Shown here piece by piece: positions 7,014 through 15,517 of a DNA stretch of 64,000 nucleotides (its first letter is position 1; every line of letters begins with the position of its first letter). Made by a program: the position numbers and the translations under genes. Location: the NCBI GenBank assembly GCA_937902395.1, contig CALGTV010000038.1, positions 7,989 through 71,988 of the forward strand. The letters run 5' to 3'. The notes beneath the pieces are model-generated. The model did no database searches, had not been told where the DNA came from, and worked only from the letters and a program-made list of their open reading frames with translations. Source of the stretch: an uncultured Ruminococcus sp. GTDB taxonomy: Bacteria > Bacillota > Clostridia > Oscillospirales > Ruminococcaceae.

Positions 7014-9329
7014 TCAGGTAATGATTGTGTATTTTTCGCCCTCTGTAGTATCAAATATAATAACTCCGTCCTCAATACGCGAATTTACGGTATTTTCGCC
7101 GCATATTACGCTGGCGGTGCAGTTTGTTCTGATACGGCATTCAGAGCCGTTGAGGGAAATTATTTCAGCTTTTTTCAGCTTGTTTTTCTCCCAGCTGATG
7201 TTGATTTCAAATCCGCCTTTTGCCTTGATTCCGCGTATACTTCCCTCGCTCCATTCGTCTGGGAGAGCAGGAAGAAACGTGATATTTCCGTCAGTGCACT
7301 GGAGCAGAGCCTCGGTAATTGCGGCAGTACCGCCTAAATTTCCGTCAATGCGGAAATGAGGCTGTTTATTGAGCAGATTGGGATATGTTGAATGTGTAAT
7401 AAGCTTTTTGATATTTTCATATACCATATTTCCGTCATAAAGACGCGCCCACATATTCGTAATCCATGCACAGCTCCAGCCTGTATGACCGCCGCCGTGT
7501 ACAAGTCGGCGCACAAGTGTGGCTCTTGCAGCATCGGCAAGCTTAGGAGTTTTTGCGGGAGTTATAAGGTCAGCAGGGTGCAGGGCGAAAAGCTGAGATA
7601 CATGGCGATGTCCTGCCTCAACCTCGTCGTAGTCAACAGCCCATTCCTTAATCTGTCCATATCTTCCGGTTTCAGGCTTGGGCAGACGTTCAAGGAGAGC
7701 TTTCAGCTTATCTGAAAATGCGCTGTCTCTGCCGAGAATTTCAGCCGCCTTTATAACATTGTTGAAAAGTACAGTGATAATCTGGGAATCCATAGAGGGT
7801 CCCATGCAAAGAGAGCCCATAACGCCCTTGTCAGTGCGGTATGTATTTTCGGGGGAAACTGAGGGTGATGTTACAAGTCTGCCCTCGCTGTCCTCAATAA
7901 GAAATTCTGTGAAAAATTCTGCAGCCTCTTTCATAATGTGATACTTTTCTTCAAGAAATTCACGGTCAAGGGTGTACTCATAATGCTCGAAGATATGGAG
8001 TGCAAGCCATGCGCCCCCTGTTACCCATATAGTTGAGGGAATCCACATATCCTGCGGCGCTGTATCGCCCCATATATCAGTGTTGTGATGACATACAAAG
8101 CCCTTTTCAATACCGTACATTTCTCTTGCGGTAATACGTCCGTTTTCGCAGATACGCTCAAGCAAATCGAACAAAGGGAGGTGACATTCTGAGAGATTAC
8201 AGCTTTCAGCGCACCAGTAGTTCATTTCCGTGTCGATATTAAGAGCATAGCGGCTTCCAAGAAATGCCTGCATATCCTCATTCCAGATACCCTGCATATT
8301 GGCAGGCTGTGTACCTGCACGGCTTGCGGATATCATGAGATATCTGCCGTAGTTGAAATACAGCTCAATCAGCTTGTTATCGTGGATAAGACGTTCACAA
8401 TCGGTGCTGTCCATTATATCGCCTTTAAGACGGGTAAGACGGCGGTCTGTGGAAAATCCGCTGAGATTTTCGCCGCTGTTGTCGTTGAGTGTAAGCTCTA
8501 CGCGGTCGAAAAGCTCTTTATAGTCGGAAACATGGCGGTAATAAAGCTCATCATAGGAGCAGTCAAGAGCCATTTCTGCGTCAACTTCTGCGGATTCTGC
8601 ATAATTTTCGGTGTAGAAGCTTGTTCGCGCAGAGAGTACAAGCATAACTGAATTTGCGTTTTTAATTGAAATTTTATTGCCGATAGTGCACACTTCGCCG
8701 CCCTCAGCCTTTGCGCCGAGACAAGCCGCAAAGAATATTCCGTCGGAGCTGCCTGTGCCTCCTGTGAAAATCAGCATATTATCAGCACATGGGCGATTTT
8801 CGTCGTAGTAGTCGTCACGTCCGCCAAGACCGCAGGTCAGATTAATGCTGTTGAGGGTATCGCTGTGGATATCAATTACCATTACCTGATCGGGCGCAGA
8901 GCAGAAAACATTTCTGGTATACATTACGCCGTTAGCGGTAAAGCTTACTCCTGTTACAGCGGTGGATATATCGAGAATACGGGAATATTCACGCACCTTG
9001 CCTCCGATATCCATAGATATCGTCAGGTCGCAGAGGGGCATATACCTACGCATATTTTCGGGAACTCCCTGCATCTTTTCAAAAGCTTTTTTTTCAGCGG
9101 CGGGAATATCTCCTTGCCGCAGAAGCTCGCGGACTTCTGCCAATCCCTCTTTTGCGTTGGGGTTGATACGGTGGCGGAGACCGCCTGACCAGACGGAATC
9201 TTCGTTGATACGGATAAGCTCATCTGCGGCTTTTCCGTAGACCATACCGCCGATTCTGCCGTTTCCTACGGGAAGTGCCTCGCCAAAATCCGAAGCAGGT
9301 GATTTGTATTTGATTAAAGTTTCTGACAT
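7014..9329 (-). CDS. GH95 family alpha-L-fucosidase/galactosidase
   Basis: A 771-residue enzyme of glycoside hydrolase family 95, with the N-terminal beta domain beginning ASDFGEALPVGNGRIGGMVYG and RINEDSVWSGG, followed by an (alpha/alpha)6 barrel containing NIDTEMNYW and HHNTDIWGDTAPQ. Family members remove alpha-1,2-linked L-fucose or, in some Ruminococcus enzymes, alpha-L-galactose, by an inverting mechanism. There is no signal peptide, so it probably acts in the cytoplasm on imported oligosaccharides. AGGAG precedes the ATG. First gene of the operon GH95-GH26-HAD-like, behind a clear promoter. Whether the substrate is host mucin or plant xyloglucan cannot be decided from sequence. Confidence 0.92.
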   Translation of the reverse strand: MSETLIKYKSPASDFGEALPVGNGRIGGMVYGKAADELIRINEDSVWSGGLRHRINPNAKEGLAEVRELLRQGDIPAAEKKAFEKMQGVPENMRRYMPLCDLTISMDIGGKVREYSRILDISTAVTGVSFTANGVMYTRNVFCSAPDQVMVIDIHSDTLNSINLTCGLGGRDDYYDENRPCADNMLIFTGGTGSSDGIFFAACLGAKAEGGEVCTIGNKISIKNANSVMLVLSARTSFYTENYAESAEVDAEMALDCSYDELYYRHVSDYKELFDRVELTLNDNSGENLSGFSTDRRLTRLKGDIMDSTDCERLIHDNKLIELYFNYGRYLMISASRAGTQPANMQGIWNEDMQAFLGSRYALNIDTEMNYWCAESCNLSECHLPLFDLLERICENGRITAREMYGIEKGFVCHHNTDIWGDTAPQDMWIPSTIWVTGGAWLALHIFEHYEYTLDREFLEEKYHIMKEAAEFFTEFLIEDSEGRLVTSPSVSPENTYRTDKGVMGSLCMGPSMDSQIITVLFNNVIKAAEILGRDSAFSDKLKALLERLPKPETGRYGQIKEWAVDYDEVEAGHRHVSQLFALHPADLITPAKTPKLADAARATLVRRLVHGGGHTGWSCAWITNMWARLYDGNMVYENIKKLITHSTYPNLLNKQPHFRIDGNLGGTAAITEALLQCTDGNITFLPALPDEWSEGSIRGIKAKGGFEINISWEKNKLKKAEIISLNGSECRIRTNCTASVICGENTVNSRIEDGVIIFDTTEGEKYTIIT

Positions 9330-9379
9330 AAAATTCTCCTGAACCGTAGTTCATCGGGTGGATACAGATATACACTGTA

Positions 9380-9408
9380 ATTATATCATATTTCACAATA
9401 AAATGCAA
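9380..9408 (-). promoter_or_regulatory. Promoter of the GH95-GH26 operon
   Basis: Read on the minus strand: TTGCAT (9408-9403), a 17-base spacer and TATAAT (9385-9380), about 50 bases upstream of the GH95 start. No obvious operator palindrome was seen. Confidence 0.65.
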
Positions 9409-9470
9409 CTGCCACAGAAAATCAAATAGTTTTATGATTCTTAATTCTGAATTCAAAATTCATAATTTGA

Positions 9471-9625
9471 AACAACCCCTTTCACTAATAGGCGAAAATG
9501 AGCCTTTTTCCAACGGAAAAACATTGATTATTGAAAAATAATTTTTATTTTCTACTTTTTCACTAATCATCAACAGGTTAAATTGTGCATTAACAATAAA
9601 ATTTACAGTTATATCTTTTGCAATA
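9471..9625. repeat. Dispersed repeat A, copy 1
   Basis: About 150 intergenic bases that recur, reverse-complemented, at 57405-57560. The core from the word CTTTTTCCAACGGAAAAAC through TTTCTACTTTTTCACTAAT is essentially identical in both copies; the flanks (AACAGG, AAATTTAC-GTTATA) are similar but diverged. Short palindromic words occur, but I see no reading frame. It lies between the divergently transcribed GH95 and ttcA-like genes. Confidence 0.85.
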
Positions 9626-9692
9626 AATAGTTATATATTATTAAAATAAAGTTTTGAAATTTGTTGTTTTTTCAATAATATAAATTTTAAGG

Positions 9693-9773
9693 AAACGCTG
9701 TCTCTGGACTCTGCTAAAGGGCTTTGCCCTTTAGAATCCCATTATATTTATAATTTTTCGACAACTACTTATT
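9693..9773 (+). repeat. Dispersed repeat B, copy 1
   Basis: Contains ACGCTGTCTCTGGACTCTG, then a hairpin AAAGGG-CTTTG-CCCTTT, AGAATCCCA, and after a variable stretch TTTTTCGACA. The same arrangement with few changes occurs at 62109-62180. It resembles REP-type palindromic elements seen in Clostridiales genomes. It sits just upstream of the ttcA-like promoter. Confidence 0.8.
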
Positions 9774-9802
9774 TTATTTACTTACGAAATTTTTACACAT
9801 AC

Positions 9803-9832
9803 TTGACAAATTCACCTGTTTAATACTATAAT
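9803..9832 (+). promoter_or_regulatory. Strong promoter of the ttcA-like gene
   Basis: Consensus TTGACA (9803-9808), an 18-base spacer and consensus TATAAT (9827-9832). The ATG at 9850 is only about 18 bases past the -10, so the leader is very short, just long enough for GGGTGAT. Confidence 0.8.
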
Positions 9833-9849
9833 TATTGTGGGTGATATTT

Positions 9850-10698
9850 ATGTTTAATCAGGCTGAAAATTCAATCTGCTGTGAGTTCGGCAGAAAAATA
9901 TGGACCAAATTCCGTCGCGGTGTTCGGGATTACAAACTCATAAACAGCGGTGATAAAATTGCTGTGTGTATCTCCGGCGGTAAGGATTCTATCCTTATGG
10001 CTCTCTGCATAAGACGGCTTCAACGCAATGGCGAAATCCCCTTTGATGCGGAATATATTGTCATGGACCCCGGTTATAGTCCCGAAAATGCCCAAAAAAT
10101 AAAGGAAAATTGCAGTGCCCTCGACCTGCCTGTTTCCTTTTATAAAACAAATATATTCGATTCTGCGGAAAAATCTCCGAAAAATCCCTGCTTTCTCTGC
10201 TCCCGTCTGAGACGTGGCTGGCTGTACAAAAAGGCGCAGGAGCTCGGCTGTAATAAAATCGCGCTGGGTCATCATTTCGATGATGTCATTGAAACGATTC
10301 TCATGGGTATGCTCTACGGCTCGCAGATGCAGACTATGATGCCTAAACTTCATTCCGAAAATTACAGCGGAATGGAACTTATCCGCCCTCTGTATCTCGT
10401 CCGCGAGGCTGATATTGTGGAATGGACAGAATTTAATAATTTGTCATTTATCCGCTGTGCCTGCTCGATGTCGGAAAAAACTGAACAGGGCTCTAAACGG
10501 GCGGAAATTAAAGCTCTCCTTGTACAGCTGAGAAAAACTAATCCTGCTGTTGATATGAATATTTTCAGAAGTGCGGAAAATGTAAATCTCCAAACACTGA
10601 TTTCCTATCATATCGGGGAAAATCGTCACCATTTCCTCGACGATTACGAAAATGGGTTGACTATACGTGGAAATAAGAACTCCGCCTGCAAGCTGTAA
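9850..10698 (+). CDS. TtcA-like PP-loop tRNA thiolation ATPase
   Basis: Member of the TtcA/TtuA branch of PP-loop ATPases, which adenylate a tRNA base and replace oxygen by sulfur (s2C32 in TtcA). The PP-loop is CISGGKDSILMA near residue 47; the CxxC pair is CFLC, and a further cysteine pattern RCACS lies near the C-terminal third; GHHFDDVIET matches the family's conserved block. I chose the ATG at 9850 rather than an in-frame TTG 15 bases upstream because GGGTGAT then has proper spacing. A terminator hairpin overlaps its stop codon. The family is firm; the exact tRNA position modified is inferred. Confidence 0.82.
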   Translation: MFNQAENSICCEFGRKIWTKFRRGVRDYKLINSGDKIAVCISGGKDSILMALCIRRLQRNGEIPFDAEYIVMDPGYSPENAQKIKENCSALDLPVSFYKTNIFDSAEKSPKNPCFLCSRLRRGWLYKKAQELGCNKIALGHHFDDVIETILMGMLYGSQMQTMMPKLHSENYSGMELIRPLYLVREADIVEWTEFNNLSFIRCACSMSEKTEQGSKRAEIKALLVQLRKTNPAVDMNIFRSAENVNLQTLISYHIGENRHHFLDDYENGLTIRGNKNSACKL

Positions 10699-10722
10699 TG
10701 CCTGCATGGCGGAGTTTTCTTT
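10678..10722. terminator. Bidirectional terminator overlapping the ttcA-like stop
   Basis: AACTCCGCC-TGCA pairs with TGCA-T-GGCGGAGTT (one bulged base), followed by TTTTCTTTT. The stop codon of the ttcA-like gene lies in the loop. It separates two convergent genes. Confidence 0.75.
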
Positions 10723-11114
10723 TATGCAATGCTTCTAATAAGACTGAATATCAATGCCGAAAATAAAGCAAATATTATTAACGCAATGACAATTGCCACA
10801 AGTGACAGGATAAGTCTTGCTTTTGCATAGTTCTTTACAGATTCATCTTCTGAAAAAATAAGCATTATTAAAAGTCCTATCAATGGTATCATTTCCAACA
10901 GCTGCCAGCCTATCCAGCTAAGCGTTGAAACCGGCTTTTCACTGTTGGTTATCGGTGTATATGAATAATTTTTATTTTCAGTATTTCCATTCATAAAATC
11001 GGTGTTGTACTGAGGTGTTCCGCTGTGATTCCGTGTTCTTGCGGTGGACGTCGCTCCGCAGTATTCGCAGCAGTTCCCCGTATATTCTGCGCCGCAATTG
11101 TGACATTTTGCCAT
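10722..11114 (-). CDS. Zinc-ribbon membrane protein
   Basis: A 130-residue protein of unknown function. The N-terminus holds a zinc ribbon (CHNCGAEYTGNCCEYCG, two CxxC-type pairs), then a low-complexity Asn/Thr/Tyr-rich linker (about 25-60) and two hydrophobic segments (about 68-86 and 98-128). This zinc-ribbon plus membrane-anchor layout is common in Clostridia and tells nothing specific about function. It starts at an ATG after AAGGAG and converges on the ttcA-like gene. Confidence 0.75.
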   Translation of the reverse strand: MAKCHNCGAEYTGNCCEYCGATSTARTRNHSGTPQYNTDFMNGNTENKNYSYTPITNSEKPVSTLSWIGWQLLEMIPLIGLLIMLIFSEDESVKNYAKARLILSLVAIVIALIIFALFSALIFSLIRSIA

Positions 11115-11248
11115 AAATTTTTTCTCCTTATATCATTTATTATTTGGTTCCCCATTCTCACATTATAGCATATCTTTCCGTATTTTGCAATAGCTGATTT
11201 GTGAATTTTATGAAATTTATTTTGTGCCTTTATAACTTTATGCACAGT

Positions 11249-11370
11249 AAACTTGTCATTTTCTGCCAAGTTTATTGTGCAAAATATAGATTTGCAAAGT
11301 TTTGTTGGCAAAACTGTTGACAAGTTTACTTGGCTATGGTATACTAATCTTGTCAAGAAAACTTGGCAAG
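11249..11370 (+). promoter_or_regulatory. Operator-rich promoter of the HTH/membrane-protein cassette
   Basis: TTGACA (11317-11322), 17 bases, TATACT (11340-11345) form a near-consensus promoter. Around it the half-site CTTG/CAAG is repeated: AAACTTG ... CAAGTTT (11249-11255 and 11267-11273), CAAG-TTTA-CTTG over the -35 and spacer (11321-11332), and CTTGTCAAG-AAAA-CTTGGCAAG (11349-11370) just past the -10. This fits several dimer sites for a repressor, most simply the XRE-type protein encoded third in the cassette. The rest of the 308-base gap (11115-11422) holds only the start region of the minus-strand zinc-ribbon gene. Confidence 0.75.
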
Positions 11371-11422
11371 ATGTTCGGACATATATAATTATAAATCAAA
11401 AAATGATATGGAGGAAAACACT

Positions 11423-11752
11423 ATGGAAAAAGAAAAAATTCTTGAAATGAGCAGACAGGAAAATAAGGACAAGGATTTATACGAGCTTGAAATAAACAAA
11501 AAAGCAGGTTACACAGCATTAGGTTCAATTATTATATTTTATACGCTGCTTTTTTTTCTTAATTTCATTGCAGGAAATGGTTATAGCCTTTTATTATATA
11601 CGCCTGTTGCAATTTTCAATGCTGTTTTATATACTTTCAAATACAAAAAAACAGAAGAAAATAAAAAGACAAACAGATTTGCTATGATATGCTGGACAAT
11701 TACTGCTGCTATTGGTGTTTTCGGTTCTATAGCTGAAATATTTATAAAGTAA
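11423..11752 (+). CDS. Small membrane protein, paralog 1 (DUF6442-like)
   Basis: 109 residues. I place the start at the ATG at 11423, which follows GGAGG by 8 bases. The N-terminus MEKEKILEMSRQENKDKDLY is cytosolic and strongly charged, followed by two or three hydrophobic segments (about 28-50, 54-68 and 85-107). The same N-terminal pattern appears in the next gene. From memory it resembles proteins annotated DUF6442, which are of unknown function. First gene in a tight three-gene cassette ending in an XRE-type regulator. Confidence 0.7.
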   Translation: MEKEKILEMSRQENKDKDLYELEINKKAGYTALGSIIIFYTLLFFLNFIAGNGYSLLLYTPVAIFNAVLYTFKYKKTEENKKTNRFAMICWTITAAIGVFGSIAEIFIK

Positions 11753-11767
11753 AGGGAGGAATTTATT

Positions 11768-12100
11768 ATGGATAAGGAAAAAATTCTTGAAATGAGCAGA
11801 AAAGAAAATATGAATGTGGATTTATATGAGCTTGAAATTATCGGCAAATCAGAAAGCCTTGCCGGTACTATCGCCGGTATACTCTGCTTTGCTCTTTATT
11901 TAGCAGAAGAAATAATAACAGGCAATAAGAATAGCAGCTTATGGGGCATATTTTGTACTTTTATTGCAGTAGACAGCCTCTATAAAGGAATAAAACTGAA
12001 GAAGAAATCCTCTGTTATTTTCGGAGTTGTATGGCTATGTATTGCAATTGTATCAGTTACAAAAGCAGTTATAACATTTGTTAATACCGGCAGAACATAA
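11768..12100 (+). CDS. Small membrane protein, paralog 2 (DUF6442-like)
   Basis: 110 residues, with AGGGAGGA upstream of its ATG. The first 25 residues (MDKEKILEMSRKEN ... LYELEI) nearly copy those of the preceding gene, while the membrane part has diverged, so this is an old tandem duplication. Three hydrophobic segments are visible (about 32-50, 56-72 and 82-102). No catalytic motif. It lies 15 bases after paralog 1 and 14 bases before the HTH gene. The shared charged N-terminus is probably where function lies, perhaps a contact with a common partner; that is inference. Confidence 0.7.
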   Translation: MDKEKILEMSRKENMNVDLYELEIIGKSESLAGTIAGILCFALYLAEEIITGNKNSSLWGIFCTFIAVDSLYKGIKLKKKSSVIFGVVWLCIAIVSVTKAVITFVNTGRT

Positions 12101-12114
12101 TGACGAGGTGCATA

Positions 12115-12321
12115 ATGGAAGACAGCTTAATTCTGAAAAACCGCCTGAAAGAGATACGCTCCGAGAAAAAAATATCTCAGGCGGAACTTGCGAAAATGGT
12201 GGGCGTATCACGAAATACTATAAGCTCCATTGAAACAGGGCAGTTCAGCCCTACTGCTAAATTAGCGCTTATTCTTTGCATTGCTCTTGATAAAAAATTT
12301 GAGGATATATTTTATTTTTAA
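12115..12321 (+). CDS. XRE-family helix-turn-helix regulator
   Basis: A 68-residue protein that is almost only an XRE/Cro-type HTH: LKNRLKEIRSEKKISQAELA, then MVGVSRNTISSIETGQFSPT as the recognition region, ending KKFEDIFYF. The C-terminal form is typical of small stand-alone regulators encoded beside membrane proteins in Firmicutes. The start is the ATG at 12115 (GAGG 7 bases before) rather than an upstream ATG at 12100 that overlaps the preceding stop. It very likely binds the repeated CTTG/CAAG sites upstream of the cassette. No sensor domain is present, so induction must come from elsewhere. Confidence 0.9.
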   Translation: MEDSLILKNRLKEIRSEKKISQAELAKMVGVSRNTISSIETGQFSPTAKLALILCIALDKKFEDIFYF

Positions 12322-12353
12322 GGCTTTAGCCATTAGCAATAATAAACGACATT

Positions 12354-12390
12354 TATTCGGGTGGATTATTCACCCGAATATTTTTATTCC
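12354..12390 (+). terminator. Terminator of the HTH cassette
   Basis: ATTCGGGTG, loop GATTATT, CACCCGAAT, then ATTTTTATT; directly downstream of the HTH gene. Confidence 0.85.
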
Positions 12391-12464
12391 CATTGCAAAC
12401 TCTTTTAGCTAACGACTAACAGCTCAAAATAGATATTTTTGTTATATTTGTCGTTTAATTCCGC

Positions 12465-12493
12465 TTTACTTTTTTTATAAAATAGTGTATAAT
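12465..12493 (+). promoter_or_regulatory. Promoter of the activase gene
   Basis: TTTACT (12465-12470), a 17-base spacer and TATAAT (12488-12493), about 75 bases before the activase start. Confidence 0.65.
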
Positions 12494-12569
12494 AATTATG
12501 TATACGATTTTACGGATTTAATATATCCGTGAATTCACCAAATCTGATTTTTAAGAGGCATTGCATATT

Positions 12570-15500
12570 ATGGCGAAAAATTATTCTCTCGGTATTGACG
12601 TAGGCTCTACTACCGTTAAAACCGTCATTACCGATACGGCAAAAAATATCATATATTCCCGCTATCAGCGACATTTTTCCAAGGTCAAGGAAACTGTAAC
12701 GGAACAGCTGGAACTTATCCGCGAAGCTTATCCCGATGATGATTTCACGGTCTGCATTACAGGCTCCGCAGGTCTGGGACTGGCAAATTCCGCAAATCTC
12801 CCCTTTGTGCAGGAGGTTCACGCGGCTTTCCTTGCGGTAAAGGAAAAAGCTCCTGACGCTGACGCTGTTATCGAATTGGGCGGCGAGGACGCTAAAATCA
12901 TTTTCCTTACAGGCGGAGTTGAACAGCGTATGAACGGCTCTTGTGCAGGCGGTACAGGCGCTTTCATCGACCAGATGGCAACTCTCCTCGGTATTACCGC
13001 AGATGAGCTTGACGCTCTTTCCCTCAATGCTCAGAAAGTATATCCCATTGCTTCACGATGCGGAGTTTTTGCAAAATCTGATATTCAGCCCCTGCTCAAC
13101 CAGGGCGCGCTCCGTGAGGATATTGCTGCAAGTATCTTTCAGGCTGTGGTTGACCAGACTGTTTCAGGGCTTGCTCAGGGACGTACTATCGAGGGAAAAG
13201 TACTTTTCCTCGGCGGTCCGCTCCACTTCCTGCAGGGATTGAAAAATGCCTTTGTGAAAACTCTCGGCCTTGATGACGAACACGCAGTATTTCCGGAGGA
13301 CGGCCCTGTTTTTGTGGCTTACGGCTGTTCCCTCCATGGCGCTCAGCTTGAAGAACGCTATACTGTTGATGAAATGATTGATATGGTCAGAAATGCCAAA
13401 GCCTCTGACGATATCATTACAGGTGATCCCCTCTTTGCTTCGCAGGCTGAATATGAAGAATTCATCGACCGACATAAAAAATACGACTTGGGATATGCTG
13501 ATATTCGTACATACAAGGGTGATGCTTACCTCGGAATCGACGCAGGTTCTACCACTACAAAGCTTGTGCTGATTACCGACGATTGCCGCATTCTCTATCA
13601 CCATTATTCCTCAAATATGGGTCAGCCTCTTGACAAAATCGCTGCGCAGGTAAAGGCTATCCGCGAGGCAATGAATCCCGATATTACCATAAAGGGCTCT
13701 GCTGTTACAGGCTACGGCGAGGATTTGATAAAGGCTGGTCTTTCCGTTGACCACGGCATTGTTGAAACTGTTGCTCACTTCAAGGCGGCGGCTTATTTCT
13801 GCCCTGATGTTGACTTTATCATTGACATAGGCGGTCAGGATATAAAATGCTTCCGCATAAAAAATCACAGTATCGACAGCATTATGCTTAATGAGGCTTG
13901 CTCTTCCGGCTGTGGCTCGTTTATACAGACTTTTGCTATGGCTCTTGGATATGATATTTCCGAATTTTCTCAGCTGGGACTTTTCGCTCAGCACCCTGTT
14001 GACCTCGGCTCACGCTGTACAGTATTCATGAACAGCTCCGTTAAACAGGCACAGAAAGACGGCGCTACAGTTGAGGATATTTCCGCAGGCTTGTCCTCGT
14101 CTATTATCAAAAATGCCATATACAAGGTTATTCGTGCAAATTCTCCCGATGAGCTTGGAAAAAATATTGTTGTTCAAGGCGGTACTTTCCTAAATGACGC
14201 TGTTTTGCGCTCCTTTGAAAAGGAACTTGGCAGAAACGTTATTCGTCCTGCTGTTTCGGGACTTATGGGAGCTCTTGGCTGTGCGCTGTACGCTAAGGAG
14301 CGCACGGAGGGAACTTCAACTCTTATTTCCGCTGAGGAACTGGAAAATTTCAGTTACACTTCAAAATCTGCAAACTGCGGCGGCTGTACTGCAAACTGCC
14401 GTCTTAACATAATCAATTTCGGTAAGGGACGTAATTTTATATCGGGAAATCGCTGTGAAAAAGGCAACGGCAAGGCGAAAAAGAATAATATACCCAATCT
14501 TTATGAATACAAATATAACAGCGTTCTCGCTCTGAAAACTGCTGAACAGCCGAAAAATCCCGTTGCTAAAGTGGGCTTGCCCATGACTTTAAGCTTCTAT
14601 GAGCAGATGAAGTTCTGGCAGACTTTCTTCAATGAACTGGGATTTGAAACAGTAATAAGCGACGAAAGTTCCCGTGAAGTTTACTATCTTGGTCAGCATA
14701 CTATCCCCTCTGATACTGTATGCTATCCAGCAAAGCTTGCTCACGGACATATCGAATATCTGCTTGATAAGGGCGTGGACTTCATTTTCTACCCTTGTAT
14801 GAGTTACAACATTGACGAGGGCGGCAGTGATAACCATTTCAACTGCCCTGTTGTAGCCTATTATCCCGAGCTTCTTGCAGCTAATAATCTAAGGCTCAAC
14901 GACAAGAATTTCTTCCGTCCTTACATGGATATGAACAATAAGAAAAATATCGTCCGCGTTATGAAGCAGACACTGAAACACTATAACATCAGTGGAAAAA
15001 TTGCCGCAGCTGTGGATAAGGCTTTCGAGGCTTACCATAAACAGCAGGCGGATATTTCTCAAAAAGCTGAAGAGATAATTGCTCAGGCAAGAGCTGAAAA
15101 ACGTAAGATAATCGTTCTTGCTGGCAGACCGTACCACATTGACCGCGAAATTAACCACGGCATACACAAGCTTATTACAAGTCTTGGTATGGCTGTTGTA
15201 ACTGAGGACAGTGTTGCGGCTCTTGGGGAAACTCCCAAACTTGGAGTTCTGAATCAGTGGACTTACCATTCAAGACTTTACCGCGCCGCGCAATATGTTA
15301 CAACTCAGCCTGATATGCAGCTTATTCAGCTTGTATCTTTCGGTTGTGGAATCGACGCTGTAACAAGTGATGAAGTGCGCAATATCCTTGAAAGCGGCGG
15401 AAAGCTGTACACTCAGCTGAAAATTGATGAGATAAATAATTTAGGTGCGGCAAGAATCAGACTAAGAAGTCTTGTTGCCGCAATGGAACAATCTGATTAA
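12570..15500 (+). CDS. Acyl-CoA dehydratase activase, double-domain with dehydratase-like C-terminus
   Basis: About 976 residues. Two ASKHA-fold ATPase domains of the BadF/BadG/HgdC type stand in tandem: the first begins YSLGIDVGSTTVKTV (near residue 5), the second YLGIDAGSTTTKLVLI (near 318). The Fe-S cysteines are in GSCAGGTGAFID and EACSSGCGSFIQ. The last 350 residues match the DUF2229/COG3580 region that accompanies such activases. Activases drive one electron by ATP hydrolysis into a 2-hydroxyacyl-CoA dehydratase. The next gene encodes a dehydratase-subunit-like protein, so the pair is a unit. No CoA-transferase or hydroxyacid dehydrogenase is nearby, so the substrate is unknown. The ATG at 12570 is preferred over an upstream TTG. 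Confidence 0.88.
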   Translation: MAKNYSLGIDVGSTTVKTVITDTAKNIIYSRYQRHFSKVKETVTEQLELIREAYPDDDFTVCITGSAGLGLANSANLPFVQEVHAAFLAVKEKAPDADAVIELGGEDAKIIFLTGGVEQRMNGSCAGGTGAFIDQMATLLGITADELDALSLNAQKVYPIASRCGVFAKSDIQPLLNQGALREDIAASIFQAVVDQTVSGLAQGRTIEGKVLFLGGPLHFLQGLKNAFVKTLGLDDEHAVFPEDGPVFVAYGCSLHGAQLEERYTVDEMIDMVRNAKASDDIITGDPLFASQAEYEEFIDRHKKYDLGYADIRTYKGDAYLGIDAGSTTTKLVLITDDCRILYHHYSSNMGQPLDKIAAQVKAIREAMNPDITIKGSAVTGYGEDLIKAGLSVDHGIVETVAHFKAAAYFCPDVDFIIDIGGQDIKCFRIKNHSIDSIMLNEACSSGCGSFIQTFAMALGYDISEFSQLGLFAQHPVDLGSRCTVFMNSSVKQAQKDGATVEDISAGLSSSIIKNAIYKVIRANSPDELGKNIVVQGGTFLNDAVLRSFEKELGRNVIRPAVSGLMGALGCALYAKERTEGTSTLISAEELENFSYTSKSANCGGCTANCRLNIINFGKGRNFISGNRCEKGNGKAKKNNIPNLYEYKYNSVLALKTAEQPKNPVAKVGLPMTLSFYEQMKFWQTFFNELGFETVISDESSREVYYLGQHTIPSDTVCYPAKLAHGHIEYLLDKGVDFIFYPCMSYNIDEGGSDNHFNCPVVAYYPELLAANNLRLNDKNFFRPYMDMNNKKNIVRVMKQTLKHYNISGKIAAAVDKAFEAYHKQQADISQKAEEIIAQARAEKRKIIVLAGRPYHIDREINHGIHKLITSLGMAVVTEDSVAALGETPKLGVLNQWTYHSRLYRAAQYVTTQPDMQLIQLVSFGCGIDAVTSDEVRNILESGGKLYTQLKIDEINNLGAARIRLRSLVAAMEQSD

Positions 15501-15517
15501 GCAAAACTTTAAAGCTT

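Noticed and set aside
11249..12321. Classical type II toxin-antitoxin locus
   Set aside because: The HTH gene is last, and neither membrane protein resembles a known toxin; kept only as an uncharacterised cassette.
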